64,000 nt of DNA from Agathobaculum butyriciproducens (GTDB taxonomy: Bacteria > Bacillota > Clostridia > Oscillospirales > Butyricicoccaceae). A program made the translations under genes and the position numbers. The notes under the pieces are model-generated. The model saw nothing but the letters and a program-made list of their open reading frames with translations, did no database searches and was not told the DNA's origin. Positions 43,442-52,031 of this stretch are shown here, piece by piece. The stretch covers positions 38,651 to 102,650 of the forward strand of contig QEKJ01000008.1 of assembly GCA_003096535.1 (NCBI GenBank), read 5' to 3'. Position 1 is the stretch's first letter, and each line of letters opens with the position of its first letter.

Positions 43442-45187
43442 TTAGTCTGTATAAATGATCGTTCCGTCGGATTTTCGGCGGAAGTGGCAGAAAAACGTAT
43501 CCCAGTAAAGCTGGGCAAATTCCGGAGTATAGGTATGCGGCGTGTCTGTGATGCCGGTGAACTTTACCAGCGGAACGCGTTCTGCGTTCACAAAGGTGCG
43601 GGTATGATACTTGCCGTTTTCACGGTCAATGCCACCTGTGCGATCGAGATCGTTCAGCTCACACATCATATCGAGAAAACGGTCGTTGATCGAGCCGCAG
43701 TCCAACTTGTCCTGATCACCGATATCCTCGGCACCCATCATCAGCCATACCGGACGGATGATGCCATCCTTGTGGATAGTACGATCAACAGCAGTACCGT
43801 CCAATCCCATATGATAGGGTGCGCCCTGTGGTCCGAAGGCTGCAAATGCAAGCGGTCGTTCCTCCATCAGTCGCTGCGTCAGCAGAGAGCCATTGGAGTG
43901 ACCGGAAACGTAAACACGTTCAGAGTCAACCGGATAGGAGTTTTTAACACTGCTCAGTACATAGTCAATGTATTTCACATCATCGGTTTGCGCGTGGATA
44001 TTCAGCGCATTCCACGAAGGAAGCGGCACGGTGTGTCCACCACTGATGCCGTTATCAGGAAAAGCGGAAACATAAACCAGAAGAAAACCACGCCGTTCGG
44101 CTAACTCGTGCCAACTGCTGTTTTCTGCAAACAGTTCGCCGGTGCAGCTGTATCCATGAATGGCCAGTACCAACGGCAGCAGTTTGCCGGCACGGAGTGC
44201 CGTAGGCTCGTATACGAACCATTCGCGCTGTCTGTTGTCTATCTCGGCGGTGAAGCGGTGAAGTCTCATGTCCTGCCATGTCCGAGCGGGTCGGAAATCG
44301 CCGTTGCCGGTGCTCAACCACCGTTTAAATCGAAGCACAAATTCTGCCATGCGACGGTATTTTTCATCTGCTTCGGGATTCCATCGACCAGGTTCGGTGT
44401 GCCAGATTTCCACCATCGGCAGACCGTTCGGCTGGTCGAAATACTGCTTGAGATTTTGACGATAGATGTATGCAGCATCATTGTAAAGCTGTTCGTCGCT
44501 GACATCGGCTGCACGTTTCAGGCTGTCCAACAGAGGAGTAGCTTTTCCAATCAGCCAGGCCGGCATCGCCACATCCAGTTTGGACTTGTTTGCGTCTCGG
44601 TCAGAGCGAATGCTGCGGAGCTGTGCCATTAAATCTGGATGCAGGTCGTAGTCTCCATCCAGAGCGACAGCTGCAATCAATGCCGAGTTGAGCATAGCGT
44701 ATGCTGCTGCAACGTAAGCGCCGTTTCCAAAACCCATGCAGTAGTAGGTGGCTTCGTTCATGCTGAAATACACGCGGGCAATGGATTTTTTGAAAACCGC
44801 TTCGCTATAACTGATTTCGCTTTGAATATCTTTTTTATTCCAGCCGCCGGAACGGGATTCAAGCACGATCAATGCGGCATTGGTCTGCTCGGCAACCGGC
44901 TTCCAGCCGCTATTTTCCAGATAATCTTCGGCAGATATGTCGTCATCCGGATAGAGGAAAATGCCTGCACCCGAAATGGGATAATGCTGCGGAATATACA
45001 GAAGGAACGAACGCTTTACGCCGTTTACCTCGACTTCCTGCCGGATGGTTCCGGTAAAGAAGGGCCTAGTCGGATTCTGTGAGTCAGCTGCCGGATAGGA
45101 GATTGGCTCCTTATTGTCAAGAAACATATTCAGATCACCAATGGTATATACGTTGCCGTCGATATCCAGACAATATTCACGTTTCAT
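43442..45187 (-). CDS. Tandem alpha/beta hydrolase (PHB-depolymerase/feruloyl esterase-like)
   Basis: 581 residues without signal peptide, so cytoplasmic. The C-terminal half (about 310-575) is an esterase of the PHB depolymerase/CE1-like group: VLAIHGYSCTGELF for the oxyanion loop and VYVSGHSNGSLLTQRL with the nucleophile Ser. The N-terminal half (about 40-270) looks like a second hydrolase domain, but its elbow reads MGFGNGAYVAAA, with Gly-Asn where the catalytic Ser should be, so it is probably inactive. Inside a sugar-uptake operon, a role in removing acyl or feruloyl groups from imported glycosides is likely. GGGAGG precedes ATG 45187; a long upstream frame is rejected. Confidence 0.8.
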   Translation of the reverse strand: MKREYCLDIDGNVYTIGDLNMFLDNKEPISYPAADSQNPTRPFFTGTIRQEVEVNGVKRSFLLYIPQHYPISGAGIFLYPDDDISAEDYLENSGWKPVAEQTNAALIVLESRSGGWNKKDIQSEISYSEAVFKKSIARVYFSMNEATYYCMGFGNGAYVAAAYAMLNSALIAAVALDGDYDLHPDLMAQLRSIRSDRDANKSKLDVAMPAWLIGKATPLLDSLKRAADVSDEQLYNDAAYIYRQNLKQYFDQPNGLPMVEIWHTEPGRWNPEADEKYRRMAEFVLRFKRWLSTGNGDFRPARTWQDMRLHRFTAEIDNRQREWFVYEPTALRAGKLLPLVLAIHGYSCTGELFAENSSWHELAERRGFLLVYVSAFPDNGISGGHTVPLPSWNALNIHAQTDDVKYIDYVLSSVKNSYPVDSERVYVSGHSNGSLLTQRLMEERPLAFAAFGPQGAPYHMGLDGTAVDRTIHKDGIIRPVWLMMGAEDIGDQDKLDCGSINDRFLDMMCELNDLDRTGGIDRENGKYHTRTFVNAERVPLVKFTGITDTPHTYTPEFAQLYWDTFFCHFRRKSDGTIIYTD

Positions 45188-45330
45188 CGTTTTCCCTCCC
45201 GTGTTTCTTTTTGATGATATAAGCATACCGGTTTCTAATCGATTTTCCAATGCGGGTATTTTTTGATTTATGGGGGTGTTTTTTCGAAGTTGGCAGAGAG
45301 GCGTAAAAATCATCCCATATTCACTCGCGC

Positions 45331-45365
45331 AAAGAAGAACCGCCGACCGGAGAACCGATCGGCGG
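45331..45365 (-). terminator. Possible intra-operon terminator
   Basis: On the minus strand CCGCCGATCGG pairs with CCGGTCGGCGG around TTCT, followed by TTCTTCTTT. It lies between the metallo-hydrolase and esterase genes and could reduce downstream expression. Confidence 0.45.
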
Positions 45366-45404
45366 CAGAGAAGAGAGATGAGATGAAAGATGTGGGGAAT
45401 GATG

Positions 45405-46562
45405 TCAAAGTATGGTTTTGATCGTTGGATCAAAGCCGGGTGCATAACGTGGTGGATCCTGTTGTGTGTCGGTATCGTACAGGAATTGCAGATTAGCCGC
45501 AGCCCAGATTGGATCATGCCGCCAGTCACCTTCTACGGCAATAGAGCCGGAGCCGAACGACTCGGCTGCGCTGCGCAGAGAGGGAAAAAGACAGGCTGCA
45601 CCGTTATCCACAGCGTTGTGCATAGCTTTGCGCAAGGTGGACAAATATTGTTGGGCGTCCATCATTTCTGCGTTGTGACCGGTGAAAATGCGTTTGCATT
45701 TATTTCCTGCGGCATCAAGAAAAGCCTCCAGAGAGCGCAGACAGCTTTCCAGCGAGTATCCGCTCAGCTGGAGCCATGCACTGTCCGGAATTTCACGGCG
45801 ATTGCTGCCAAACGAATCGGATGCAAACAGATCACCGGTGTTTTCATCTAAAATAACAACGCTGCCGGGAGTATGTCCGGGCGTAGCATAGATTTGCAGT
45901 ACGGTGCCGCCGAGGTCAAAGCGCATGCCGTCTTTCAAATCCTCAATATGGGTAAAGTCCAATCCGCAGTCCAATTGCTTCATAGATTTGTCAGCATAGG
46001 GAGCATAGACCTTGCAGCCGTATTCAATAAATTTTCCAGCTTGTGCAACATGGTCGGGATGACCGTGTGCAATGAGCAGATCGACCGGAAGACCGCCGGT
46101 GAGCGCGTGACATAGCGCCGGAAGATCACCGTCATAGTCCCAGCCAGCGTCAATCAGTGCAGCGCGTTTTTGACCGATGATGAGATACATACGATCGAGA
46201 TCGAAATCCTCAATACGGATGAGACCGGCAGCCGTATCCGACGGTTCACGCAGCAGTGAATGGCGGAATACGCCCTTGGGGCGGCAGGCAAAACGGTAGG
46301 TAAACGCAACAGTATCGCTTGGCTGCAGACCGTCTGCCTGTGCAAAAGCGCGGATAGTAATAGATTCTGCTCCATCTGTGTGCTTGACCGGAATCAGACC
46401 TGCCTCACGGTGGTAAATCGGGCTGTCTGCTGTCGGTTCGGTACCGTCAATGGTGTAATGGATTACGGCATGCGATGCCGCGCAAGAAAGATTTACATGA
46501 AGTGTGGACAGCTCGTAAGTACCCTCTGCCGGAAAAACAGATGGGATAGCGGTTTTTCCCAT
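45405..46562 (-). CDS. Metallo-beta-lactamase-fold hydrolase with N-terminal chitobiase-like domain
   Basis: 385 residues, no signal peptide. Residues about 1-85 form a CHB_HEX_C-like beta domain (IHYTIDGTEPTADSPIY). The rest is a metallo-beta-lactamase fold with the metal motif HGHPDH near residue 165, TPGHTPGS near 230, the Asp ligand in LFASDSFGS near 248, and FTGHNAEM near 295. The family includes glyoxalase II, quorum-quenching lactonases and other hydrolases. First gene of the minus-strand island operon. The carbohydrate-domain fusion suggests a sugar-linked ester or lactone as substrate. Confidence 0.8.
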   Translation of the reverse strand: MGKTAIPSVFPAEGTYELSTLHVNLSCAASHAVIHYTIDGTEPTADSPIYHREAGLIPVKHTDGAESITIRAFAQADGLQPSDTVAFTYRFACRPKGVFRHSLLREPSDTAAGLIRIEDFDLDRMYLIIGQKRAALIDAGWDYDGDLPALCHALTGGLPVDLLIAHGHPDHVAQAGKFIEYGCKVYAPYADKSMKQLDCGLDFTHIEDLKDGMRFDLGGTVLQIYATPGHTPGSVVILDENTGDLFASDSFGSNRREIPDSAWLQLSGYSLESCLRSLEAFLDAAGNKCKRIFTGHNAEMMDAQQYLSTLRKAMHNAVDNGAACLFPSLRSAAESFGSGSIAVEGDWRHDPIWAAANLQFLYDTDTQQDPPRYAPGFDPTIKTIL

Positions 46563-46624
46563 AACGCAAAACTCCTTTGCTGTGTTAAAGAAGAGAATGC
46601 CAGTGGGGTTCTCTCACTGTAACC

Positions 46625-46633
46625 AGTATAGCA
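46625..46633 (-). promoter_or_regulatory. Extended -10 promoter of the sugar operon
   Basis: On the minus strand TGCTATACT is an extended -10 about 65 bases before the first gene; the -35 region is poor. An imperfect dyad CCAGT-N7-ACTGG (46624-46640) covers it, a possible YesN or repressor site. Confidence 0.4.
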
Positions 46634-46704
46634 GACTGGCGGACAGATAGAACAGGTCGTTTTTTGGATTCACAGGGGGTATCTTTTGAACCTGCCGTAA
46701 AAAT

Positions 46705-46733
46705 TTGAATCGTGAGAAATTTTGTGGTACTCT
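46705..46733 (+). promoter_or_regulatory. Predicted promoter of the yesN-yesM-pseudo-ATPase operon
   Basis: TTGAAT and TACTCT are 17 bases apart, about 45 bases before the start of the response regulator gene. It is divergent from the sugar operon promoter. Confidence 0.45.
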
Positions 46734-46782
46734 ATTATCAGAAGAAGAGAACACCCGCGCAAAGAGAGAATGGGGAATCGCC

Positions 46783-48396
46783 ATGTTGAGGATTATCATT
46801 GCGGATGATGAATTTGATATTGTTGAGTTATGCCGTGCGCTAATCACCTATCCCGGTGCAGAGATAGTCGGTGAAGCGTGCAATGGCATAGAACTGTTGA
46901 AAAAGATAGAGGAACTCCATCCAGATGTTGTCATTACGGATATTTGTATGCCGGGCATGACCGGACTGGAACTGATCGAACGCGCCAAGCAGGAATTCCC
47001 GGCTATAAATTTTATTGTGATGAGCGGCTATACCGAGTTCCAATACGCGCAGACAGCACTGCGTTTCGGCGTATGGGATTACCTGCTCAAGCCGCTCAAG
47101 AAAGCCGAACTGAACCGAGCACTCGAAAAACTGGATCATGAACTGTGCGAGCGGGCCGAGCAGCGGCAGCAGGCAGCCCGTGTACAGAATGAACTGCAGG
47201 AGAGTATGGATACCCTGCGGGAGCAATACGTGCATACTGTATGGAAGACCGGACATACGCCGACACGTTCCCAACGGCATGGCGGTGAGTTGTTTGTGCT
47301 GGATAACACAAAACTGCAGTGTGTGACCTTCTGCATTGACAGCAATTTTACGGCATCGTCCGATGAGGCCGGTTCACTGGTCAATCAGGCGAGCGATACG
47401 CTCGAGCACATTCGAGCGCTTGCACAGGAGCACAGCACTCTGCTAGCGGCGTTTTCTGATCATCTGGATACAGTATGCCTGCTGTCCTATTCCGCAGAGC
47501 AGGCTGAATCCGAAAGCGAGACGCTGCTCCGTGCTATTAGACAGGAGATTCGCAGCCTGAACAGCGTCAATCATCTGATCCATTTGACCGGTGCAGCAAG
47601 TAAGCTGTTGGACGGCGATACCGAAAATATTCCGACTGCGGTAGAGCAGGCGAAAACAGCGCTCAAGTGGCGTCTAGAAAAGCGGCAAAGCTCGGTGCTG
47701 GTGTTCAATGAACAGACCGATGCTGCATTGCGGGAAATCGTCATGTTTTATACCGGCGAGTGGGAAAACTCGCTGAGTGATGCGGTGGAGCACATGGATA
47801 CGGACAGTGCCGCTGCCCTCATTCGCCGGGTATGGAGCAAGTGGGAAAGCGAGAATATCGTACCAGGCAGCCGCTGTTTTCTGCTGGAGCAGATGCTGTC
47901 CTGCCTTAATGATGCGGCAGAACAGCTGCCGCGTGATGAGCAGGCCCGGGCACCTCGGCTGCTAGAGCCGTTTGACGTACTGTGCGGCGGTTATTCCTGC
48001 GAAGAACTTGCAACACGGTTTGTAGATCTGACTACGCAGATGCTCGAGAACTGCCGTCAGTTTGTGCAAAATCGGGAGAATAATGTGATTCGACAGGCAA
48101 AAAACTTTGTGGTGCAGCATTATGCAGAGAGCATCTCTCTGGCGCAGGTAGCAAAGCATGTGTGCCTGAGCACATCGTATTTCAGCACGCTATTCAAGAC
48201 CGAGACCGGTGTTGGATTTGTCGAGTATTTGCAGCATATCCGCATTGAACAGGCGAAGAAGCTACTGAAGACCTCAAAGATGCGCATTGCAGATATTGCT
48301 GAGAAAGTAGGCTACCGCGATATCAAGTTTTTCAACAAGATTTTTGTAAAGGAAACTACGGTTACTCCGTCTGAGTACCGTAAATTCTATTCATAA
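46783..48396 (+). CDS. YesN-like response regulator with AraC DNA-binding domain
   Basis: 537 residues. The N-terminal receiver (1-120) starts LRIIIADDE and has the phospho-accepting Asp in DVVITDICMPGM near residue 56 and the switch Lys in LLKPLKKAE. A helical, divergent middle region of about 300 residues follows. The C-terminal AraC/XylS double helix-turn-helix (about 435-537) has HVCLSTSYFSTLFKTETG and VGYRDIKFFNKIFVKETTVTP. The ATG at 46783 begins at the conserved first strand; the longer frame from 46705 covers the promoter. It is divergent from the sugar operon, its probable target. Confidence 0.9.
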   Translation: MLRIIIADDEFDIVELCRALITYPGAEIVGEACNGIELLKKIEELHPDVVITDICMPGMTGLELIERAKQEFPAINFIVMSGYTEFQYAQTALRFGVWDYLLKPLKKAELNRALEKLDHELCERAEQRQQAARVQNELQESMDTLREQYVHTVWKTGHTPTRSQRHGGELFVLDNTKLQCVTFCIDSNFTASSDEAGSLVNQASDTLEHIRALAQEHSTLLAAFSDHLDTVCLLSYSAEQAESESETLLRAIRQEIRSLNSVNHLIHLTGAASKLLDGDTENIPTAVEQAKTALKWRLEKRQSSVLVFNEQTDAALREIVMFYTGEWENSLSDAVEHMDTDSAAALIRRVWSKWESENIVPGSRCFLLEQMLSCLNDAAEQLPRDEQARAPRLLEPFDVLCGGYSCEELATRFVDLTTQMLENCRQFVQNRENNVIRQAKNFVVQHYAESISLAQVAKHVCLSTSYFSTLFKTETGVGFVEYLQHIRIEQAKKLLKTSKMRIADIAEKVGYRDIKFFNKIFVKETTVTPSEYRKFYS

Positions 48397-48409
48397 GGCT
48401 GGAAGCACC

Positions 48410-49414
48410 ATGAAATATTGGAAAGAGATTCGCAATCAACGAAGTGTATGGCTGTTTGCGGGCGGCTTTGTGCTGTTGCTGGGTGTCATGACAGGAATGC
48501 TGTGCACGCTCGGCAGACGTAGCATTATACCAATATGCGGTATCACGGCAGCTCTGCTGGCGATGGCCATCAGCTATACAGCGGAACTACGGTGTAATAT
48601 TGGCAGACGGCGTGCATTAGAAAATATGCTGGCAGATGGCGATACGGATTACCTTGAACCGGAGGAAAAAGACCGTCTGCTGCACATGGATGACCAGGAA
48701 ATGCTTGAGCAGGTGTTTGACAAGCTGCATGAGGTATCTATTTCACGAGCGCTGAAGACCGAAGCCGAGTTGCACGCGCTGCAAAACCAAATCAATCCGC
48801 ATTTCCTGTATAACACACTGGAAATTATCCGCAGTCGCGCTATGCGGCGAGGTAGCGCGGATGTAGCGGAGATGGCCGAAGCACTTGGCATGCTGTTCCG
48901 CTACTGCATTAACAGCCCGGGAGAACTGGCTACGCTGGCACAGGAATTGGACAATGTACATCACTATTTGCTCATTCAGCGGTATCGCTATGGCGATCGC
49001 TTCACCTATGAGGAGCATATCGAGAATGAAGACGTAATGGACAGCAGTCTGCCTGTTATGACACTGCAGCCGCTGGTAGAAAATGCGCTGTCACATGGTA
49101 TTAACCGCCGGGTAGACGGCGGTAAGATCACCATGCGTGTGGAAAGTATAGGAAGTCGTCTGCAGATTTCAGTGGAGGATAACGGTGTCGGTATTGCCGA
49201 AGACGAACTGCACCGTGTGCGCAAAAATCTGAGGGAACGCAGCGGTCCGATTGAACGCAGAGCAGACAGTTCTCGGTCAACAGGTATTGCGCTGCGCAAT
49301 GTCAACCGCCGTATCCAGTTTTATTTTGGCATGCAGTACGGTGTGGATGTGGCTAGCACGCAGGATATCGGTACAACAGTTATCGTAACACTGCCGCAGA
49401 TGAGGGGAAATTAA
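48410..49414 (+). CDS. YesM/LytS-type histidine kinase without extracellular sensor
   Basis: 334 residues. Two hydrophobic segments (about 14-35 and 41-60) are separated by only a few residues, so almost nothing is exposed outside. The His_kinase block LQNQINPHFLYNTLEIIRSR carries the phospho-accepting His near residue 132. LQPLVENALSHGINR is the N box, and VEDNGVGIAEDEL the G1 box. Typical YesM kinases have a large extracellular Cache domain and 550-600 residues; this one lacks it. It follows yesN by 13 bases and precedes the pseudo-ATPase gene by 3, so sensing may depend on a partner. Confidence 0.88.
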   Translation: MKYWKEIRNQRSVWLFAGGFVLLLGVMTGMLCTLGRRSIIPICGITAALLAMAISYTAELRCNIGRRRALENMLADGDTDYLEPEEKDRLLHMDDQEMLEQVFDKLHEVSISRALKTEAELHALQNQINPHFLYNTLEIIRSRAMRRGSADVAEMAEALGMLFRYCINSPGELATLAQELDNVHHYLLIQRYRYGDRFTYEEHIENEDVMDSSLPVMTLQPLVENALSHGINRRVDGGKITMRVESIGSRLQISVEDNGVGIAEDELHRVRKNLRERSGPIERRADSSRSTGIALRNVNRRIQFYFGMQYGVDVASTQDIGTTVIVTLPQMRGN

Positions 49415-49417
49415 ACC

Positions 49418-50824
49418 ATGAAACAGGAGATTCTTTATCTGGAGCAGATTGTTACTGCACAGCCATCCGGACAGAATCTGGAGTATGTTTCCCTGTCCCT
49501 TCGAGCGGGTGAAATACTGGGTGTTACGGGTATCAGCGAAAGCGGTGCCTCTGTACTGGCGGATGTACTGTGCGGCAAGTTATGCCCGGCTTCGGGCACG
49601 ATCTATCTGGATGGCGTTCCGGTCAGCTACCGTTCGGAGAACGAAGCCCGCAAGCTGGGAATTTACGAGATTACCCATCAGGCTTCCGTAGTGAATGGTA
49701 TGACAGCAGCGGAAAATCTGGCCGTATTACGTAGATTCTCATGGAAGAATCTACTTTTACGCCGAAAGAATATAGCTGAAATGTCCAAACAAGTGTTTGA
49801 ACACTATGGCATCGGCTGTGAGCCGCACGCCTGCGGCAGCAGTCTGACAAACGAGCAGCGGCTTGAAATCTCTATCTGCCGTGCACTGCTGTGCGGTGCA
49901 AAGGTGTTGGTCTGCCGGGAGGCCGGTGAGGGTCTTGACAGGGACGAACTGATACGGTTTGCCGCCTTCCTACATCAGCTGCGGGATGAAGGCGTATCGG
50001 TCATTGTATTTAATTCCAGTGTATTTAAGGTGCTGCAATATGCGGATCGTATCGCGGTGATGCGCAGCGGTATGATATGCTGGGAACGTCTGCGGAAGGA
50101 TATGACAGCTTATGGTATTCATCAGCGCCTGCGTATTTCATCAATGGTGGTGTCTCCGAAGGAAAGGACCGTGCCGCGTCTGTATCTCTCGCTGCAGGAA
50201 ATCAGTCTGATAGATAATGATATAGCGCCGTTTTCTGTGGATTTATACACTGGGCGAGCCTCAGGGGTGCTGTGCTGCGGTTTAAATGGTAGGGGTATCA
50301 TATACCGTATGTTTTCCGGACAGGGGCAGACGGAAGGTATTGCAATGCAGGACGGCCGGATGTACCATTTAGCTGATTGGCGGCAGCGACATGCAGGTGA
50401 GATTTGCTGTATGGGACCGCGCTTTTGGGAGAAGGACGTGTTTGAGAATCTGACAGCGGCAGAGAATATCGTATTCCGGTCGATGAATCGTTTTCGTGAA
50501 CGCGGTGATGTGATCAATCGTCGAATGCTGCGGCTAGCGCTGCGTGATTTTGCAGCAGAGATGGGCTTTGATCCGGAAGGGTTGGACGTATATCCGCGTC
50601 ACCTGTCCAATCGTATGCGGAATCAGCTTGTGCTGCTGCGTGTCATGTTTGCACCGGTTGGTCTGCTGGTATTGGACTATCCTTTTTATACCATTGATGA
50701 GCAGATTAAAGCGGAATTGCTGCACTGTATTGCGGTACTTCGCGCACGAGGAACCGCCGTGCTGTGGAGCTCCAATGACCGCTCAGTGCTGCAGGATAAC
50801 TGTGAAAGTGTTACGGTGTTGTGA
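49418..50824 (+). CDS. Degenerate RbsA-like double ABC ATPase (probable pseudo-enzyme)
   Basis: 468 residues with the two-domain RbsA layout. In domain 1 the Walker A position reads GVTGISESGAS without Lys, the signature position reads SSLTNEQRLEIS, and Walker B reads VLVCREAGEGLD without the catalytic Glu in place. In domain 2 the P loop is GVLCCGLNGRG, the signature HLSNRMRNQ, and Walker B LLVLDYPFYTID. Every ATP-binding and hydrolysis motif is altered, yet the frame is intact and the fold is recognisable, so it looks selected as a non-catalytic protein. It is co-transcribed with the kinase and regulator and divergent from a functional transporter. GAGGGG precedes the ATG. Confidence 0.75.
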   Translation: MKQEILYLEQIVTAQPSGQNLEYVSLSLRAGEILGVTGISESGASVLADVLCGKLCPASGTIYLDGVPVSYRSENEARKLGIYEITHQASVVNGMTAAENLAVLRRFSWKNLLLRRKNIAEMSKQVFEHYGIGCEPHACGSSLTNEQRLEISICRALLCGAKVLVCREAGEGLDRDELIRFAAFLHQLRDEGVSVIVFNSSVFKVLQYADRIAVMRSGMICWERLRKDMTAYGIHQRLRISSMVVSPKERTVPRLYLSLQEISLIDNDIAPFSVDLYTGRASGVLCCGLNGRGIIYRMFSGQGQTEGIAMQDGRMYHLADWRQRHAGEICCMGPRFWEKDVFENLTAAENIVFRSMNRFRERGDVINRRMLRLALRDFAAEMGFDPEGLDVYPRHLSNRMRNQLVLLRVMFAPVGLLVLDYPFYTIDEQIKAELLHCIAVLRARGTAVLWSSNDRSVLQDNCESVTVL

Positions 50825-50854
50825 ATAAAGCATGCCTTATAAAAATGAACTGCA

Positions 50855-50884
50855 GATAGCGTATAATCAAGTTCGCAAAAGCAA
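50855..50884 (+). repeat. 30-bp direct repeat, right copy
   Basis: Identical to 38399-38428. It starts 31 bases after the pseudo-ATPase stop codon. Confidence 0.8.
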
Positions 50885-50891
50885 TCACCTA

Positions 50892-50914
50892 TTTTTACCG
50901 TCCATTAACCGTCC
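50892..50914 (+). repeat. Right arm-type repeat pair (TTACCGTCC/TAACCGTCC)
   Basis: Same 11-base spacing and 21 of 23 matches to the left copy at 38291-38313. An inverted AACCGTCCC lies at 50982-50990. The rest of 50915-51028 holds no gene. Confidence 0.5.
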
Positions 50915-51028
50915 GAACGCTTTGGACACCATTGGATTTTCCCAATTCCTAGCGTTCCGAAAAGCAGAAACCGACCCAAACGGGACGGTTTTACACGATA
51001 TTTTGTCGGTTGAAACAGTTTCACAAGC

Positions 51029-51122
51029 GCTACGAACCAAAAGGTCGGGGGTTCGAATCCCTTCTGGCGTACCAGATCAACCGGTTATTTCGTAAGAAAT
51101 GACCGGTTTTTCTTATTTTCTG
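51029..51122. repeat. Right attachment site (attR): duplicated 3' part of tRNA-Arg
   Basis: Exact 94-base copy of attL, including 46 bases of tRNA-Arg and its terminator. The 5' half of the tRNA is absent, so this is not a functional tRNA. Confidence 0.9.
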
Positions 51123-51221
51123 ATATAGGTCAAAATTTTTGTTCCGATTTGCAAGAGCCAATATAAAGATGCCGCCGCCATACCGGCATACGAGCCGAAT
51201 ACCTAACTTTAGCCCTAAAAG

Positions 51222-51256
51222 AAACCCTGTCTGTTCCAACACCAGACAGGGTTTTC
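51222..51256. terminator. Terminator after the DeoR gene
   Basis: AAACCCTGTCTG and CAGACAGGGTTT pair around a nine-base loop. It lies just downstream of the minus-strand DeoR gene. Confidence 0.8.
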
Positions 51257-51262
51257 TCACTT

Positions 51263-52015
51263 TTACAGCACTTTTACGCCCGCGTTCTCGCACGCCGAAA
51301 GGAATTCCGGCAGCAGTCTGCCGTCCGAAATGACGGTATCTACCTCATCGAGACCGCAAATGCGGAATGTACTTCTTCGATCAATTTTAGAGGAATCCAG
51401 CAGCACCGCCACATGCTCCGCGCGATGCAGCACAGTCTGCTTGAGCAGCGCCTCCTCCTCTACACCGCAGGCAAAGCCGGTCTCCGGACTGTAGCTCGTC
51501 ACGCCGAGCAGCAGCAGGTCGAAATGCACGCCCTCCAGTTCCTGAATGCCGCGCACGCCGCACACGCTGTGGCTGAACCGGTTGAGCGTGCCGCCGGGAA
51601 TGGACACCTTGGGCTTTTCCAGCCGCGCGAGTTCGATCGCGCACGTCAATCCGCTCGTGAAGATCAGCATCGGCTCATCCGGCACACAGCGTGCCACGGC
51701 GGTTGCCGTGCTGCCGGAATCCAGAAACACCGTGGTATTCGGCCGCAGCAGCGCCGCCGCCTTCTCCGCAATGATCTGCTTTTCCGACGCATTGCGCGCC
51801 GTGCGCCTGCCGAACTGGTCGTCCGTGCCGACGACTACCTCGACCGATTTGACGCCGCCGTGCACGCGAACCACTCTTCGCGCCTGATCGAGTGCCTTCA
51901 GATCGGTTCGCAGCGTCATTTCGGACACCGACGGAAAAGCCTCCTTCAGCTGTACAAAGCTCAGGCTTCCCTCTCGGTTGACCAGTTCGACGATTGCATT
52001 GCGGCGTTGTTCCAT
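51263..52015 (-). CDS. DeoR/GlpR-family transcriptional regulator
   Basis: 250 residues. The N-terminal helix-turn-helix (about 1-57) contains RRNAIVELVNREGSLSFVQL and SEMTLRTDLKALDQ. The DeoR sugar-phosphate sensor domain (about 75-240) has VFLDSGSTATAVARCV and FTSGLTCAIELA. It normally represses sugar genes until a phosphorylated sugar binds. It is the last gene of the fruK-dehydrogenase-deoR operon, and inverted TGTTGAAA boxes flank the operon promoter, so autorepression is likely. ATG 52015 has GGAGG nine bases upstream. Confidence 0.9.
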   Translation of the reverse strand: MEQRRNAIVELVNREGSLSFVQLKEAFPSVSEMTLRTDLKALDQARRVVRVHGGVKSVEVVVGTDDQFGRRTARNASEKQIIAEKAAALLRPNTTVFLDSGSTATAVARCVPDEPMLIFTSGLTCAIELARLEKPKVSIPGGTLNRFSHSVCGVRGIQELEGVHFDLLLLGVTSYSPETGFACGVEEEALLKQTVLHRAEHVAVLLDSSKIDRRSTFRICGLDEVDTVISDGRLLPEFLSACENAGVKVL

Positions 52016-52031
52016 CGGTTGTTTCCTCCAA

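Noticed and set aside
51029..51074. Second tRNA-Arg gene
   Set aside because: Only the 3' part from the anticodon loop on is present; the acceptor 5' strand and D arm are missing. It is the attR copy.
50832..51095. Small ORF ending in the attR region as an integrase remnant
   Set aside because: Its sequence contains no tyrosine-recombinase motif, and it reads through the tRNA fragment, so it is a chance frame.
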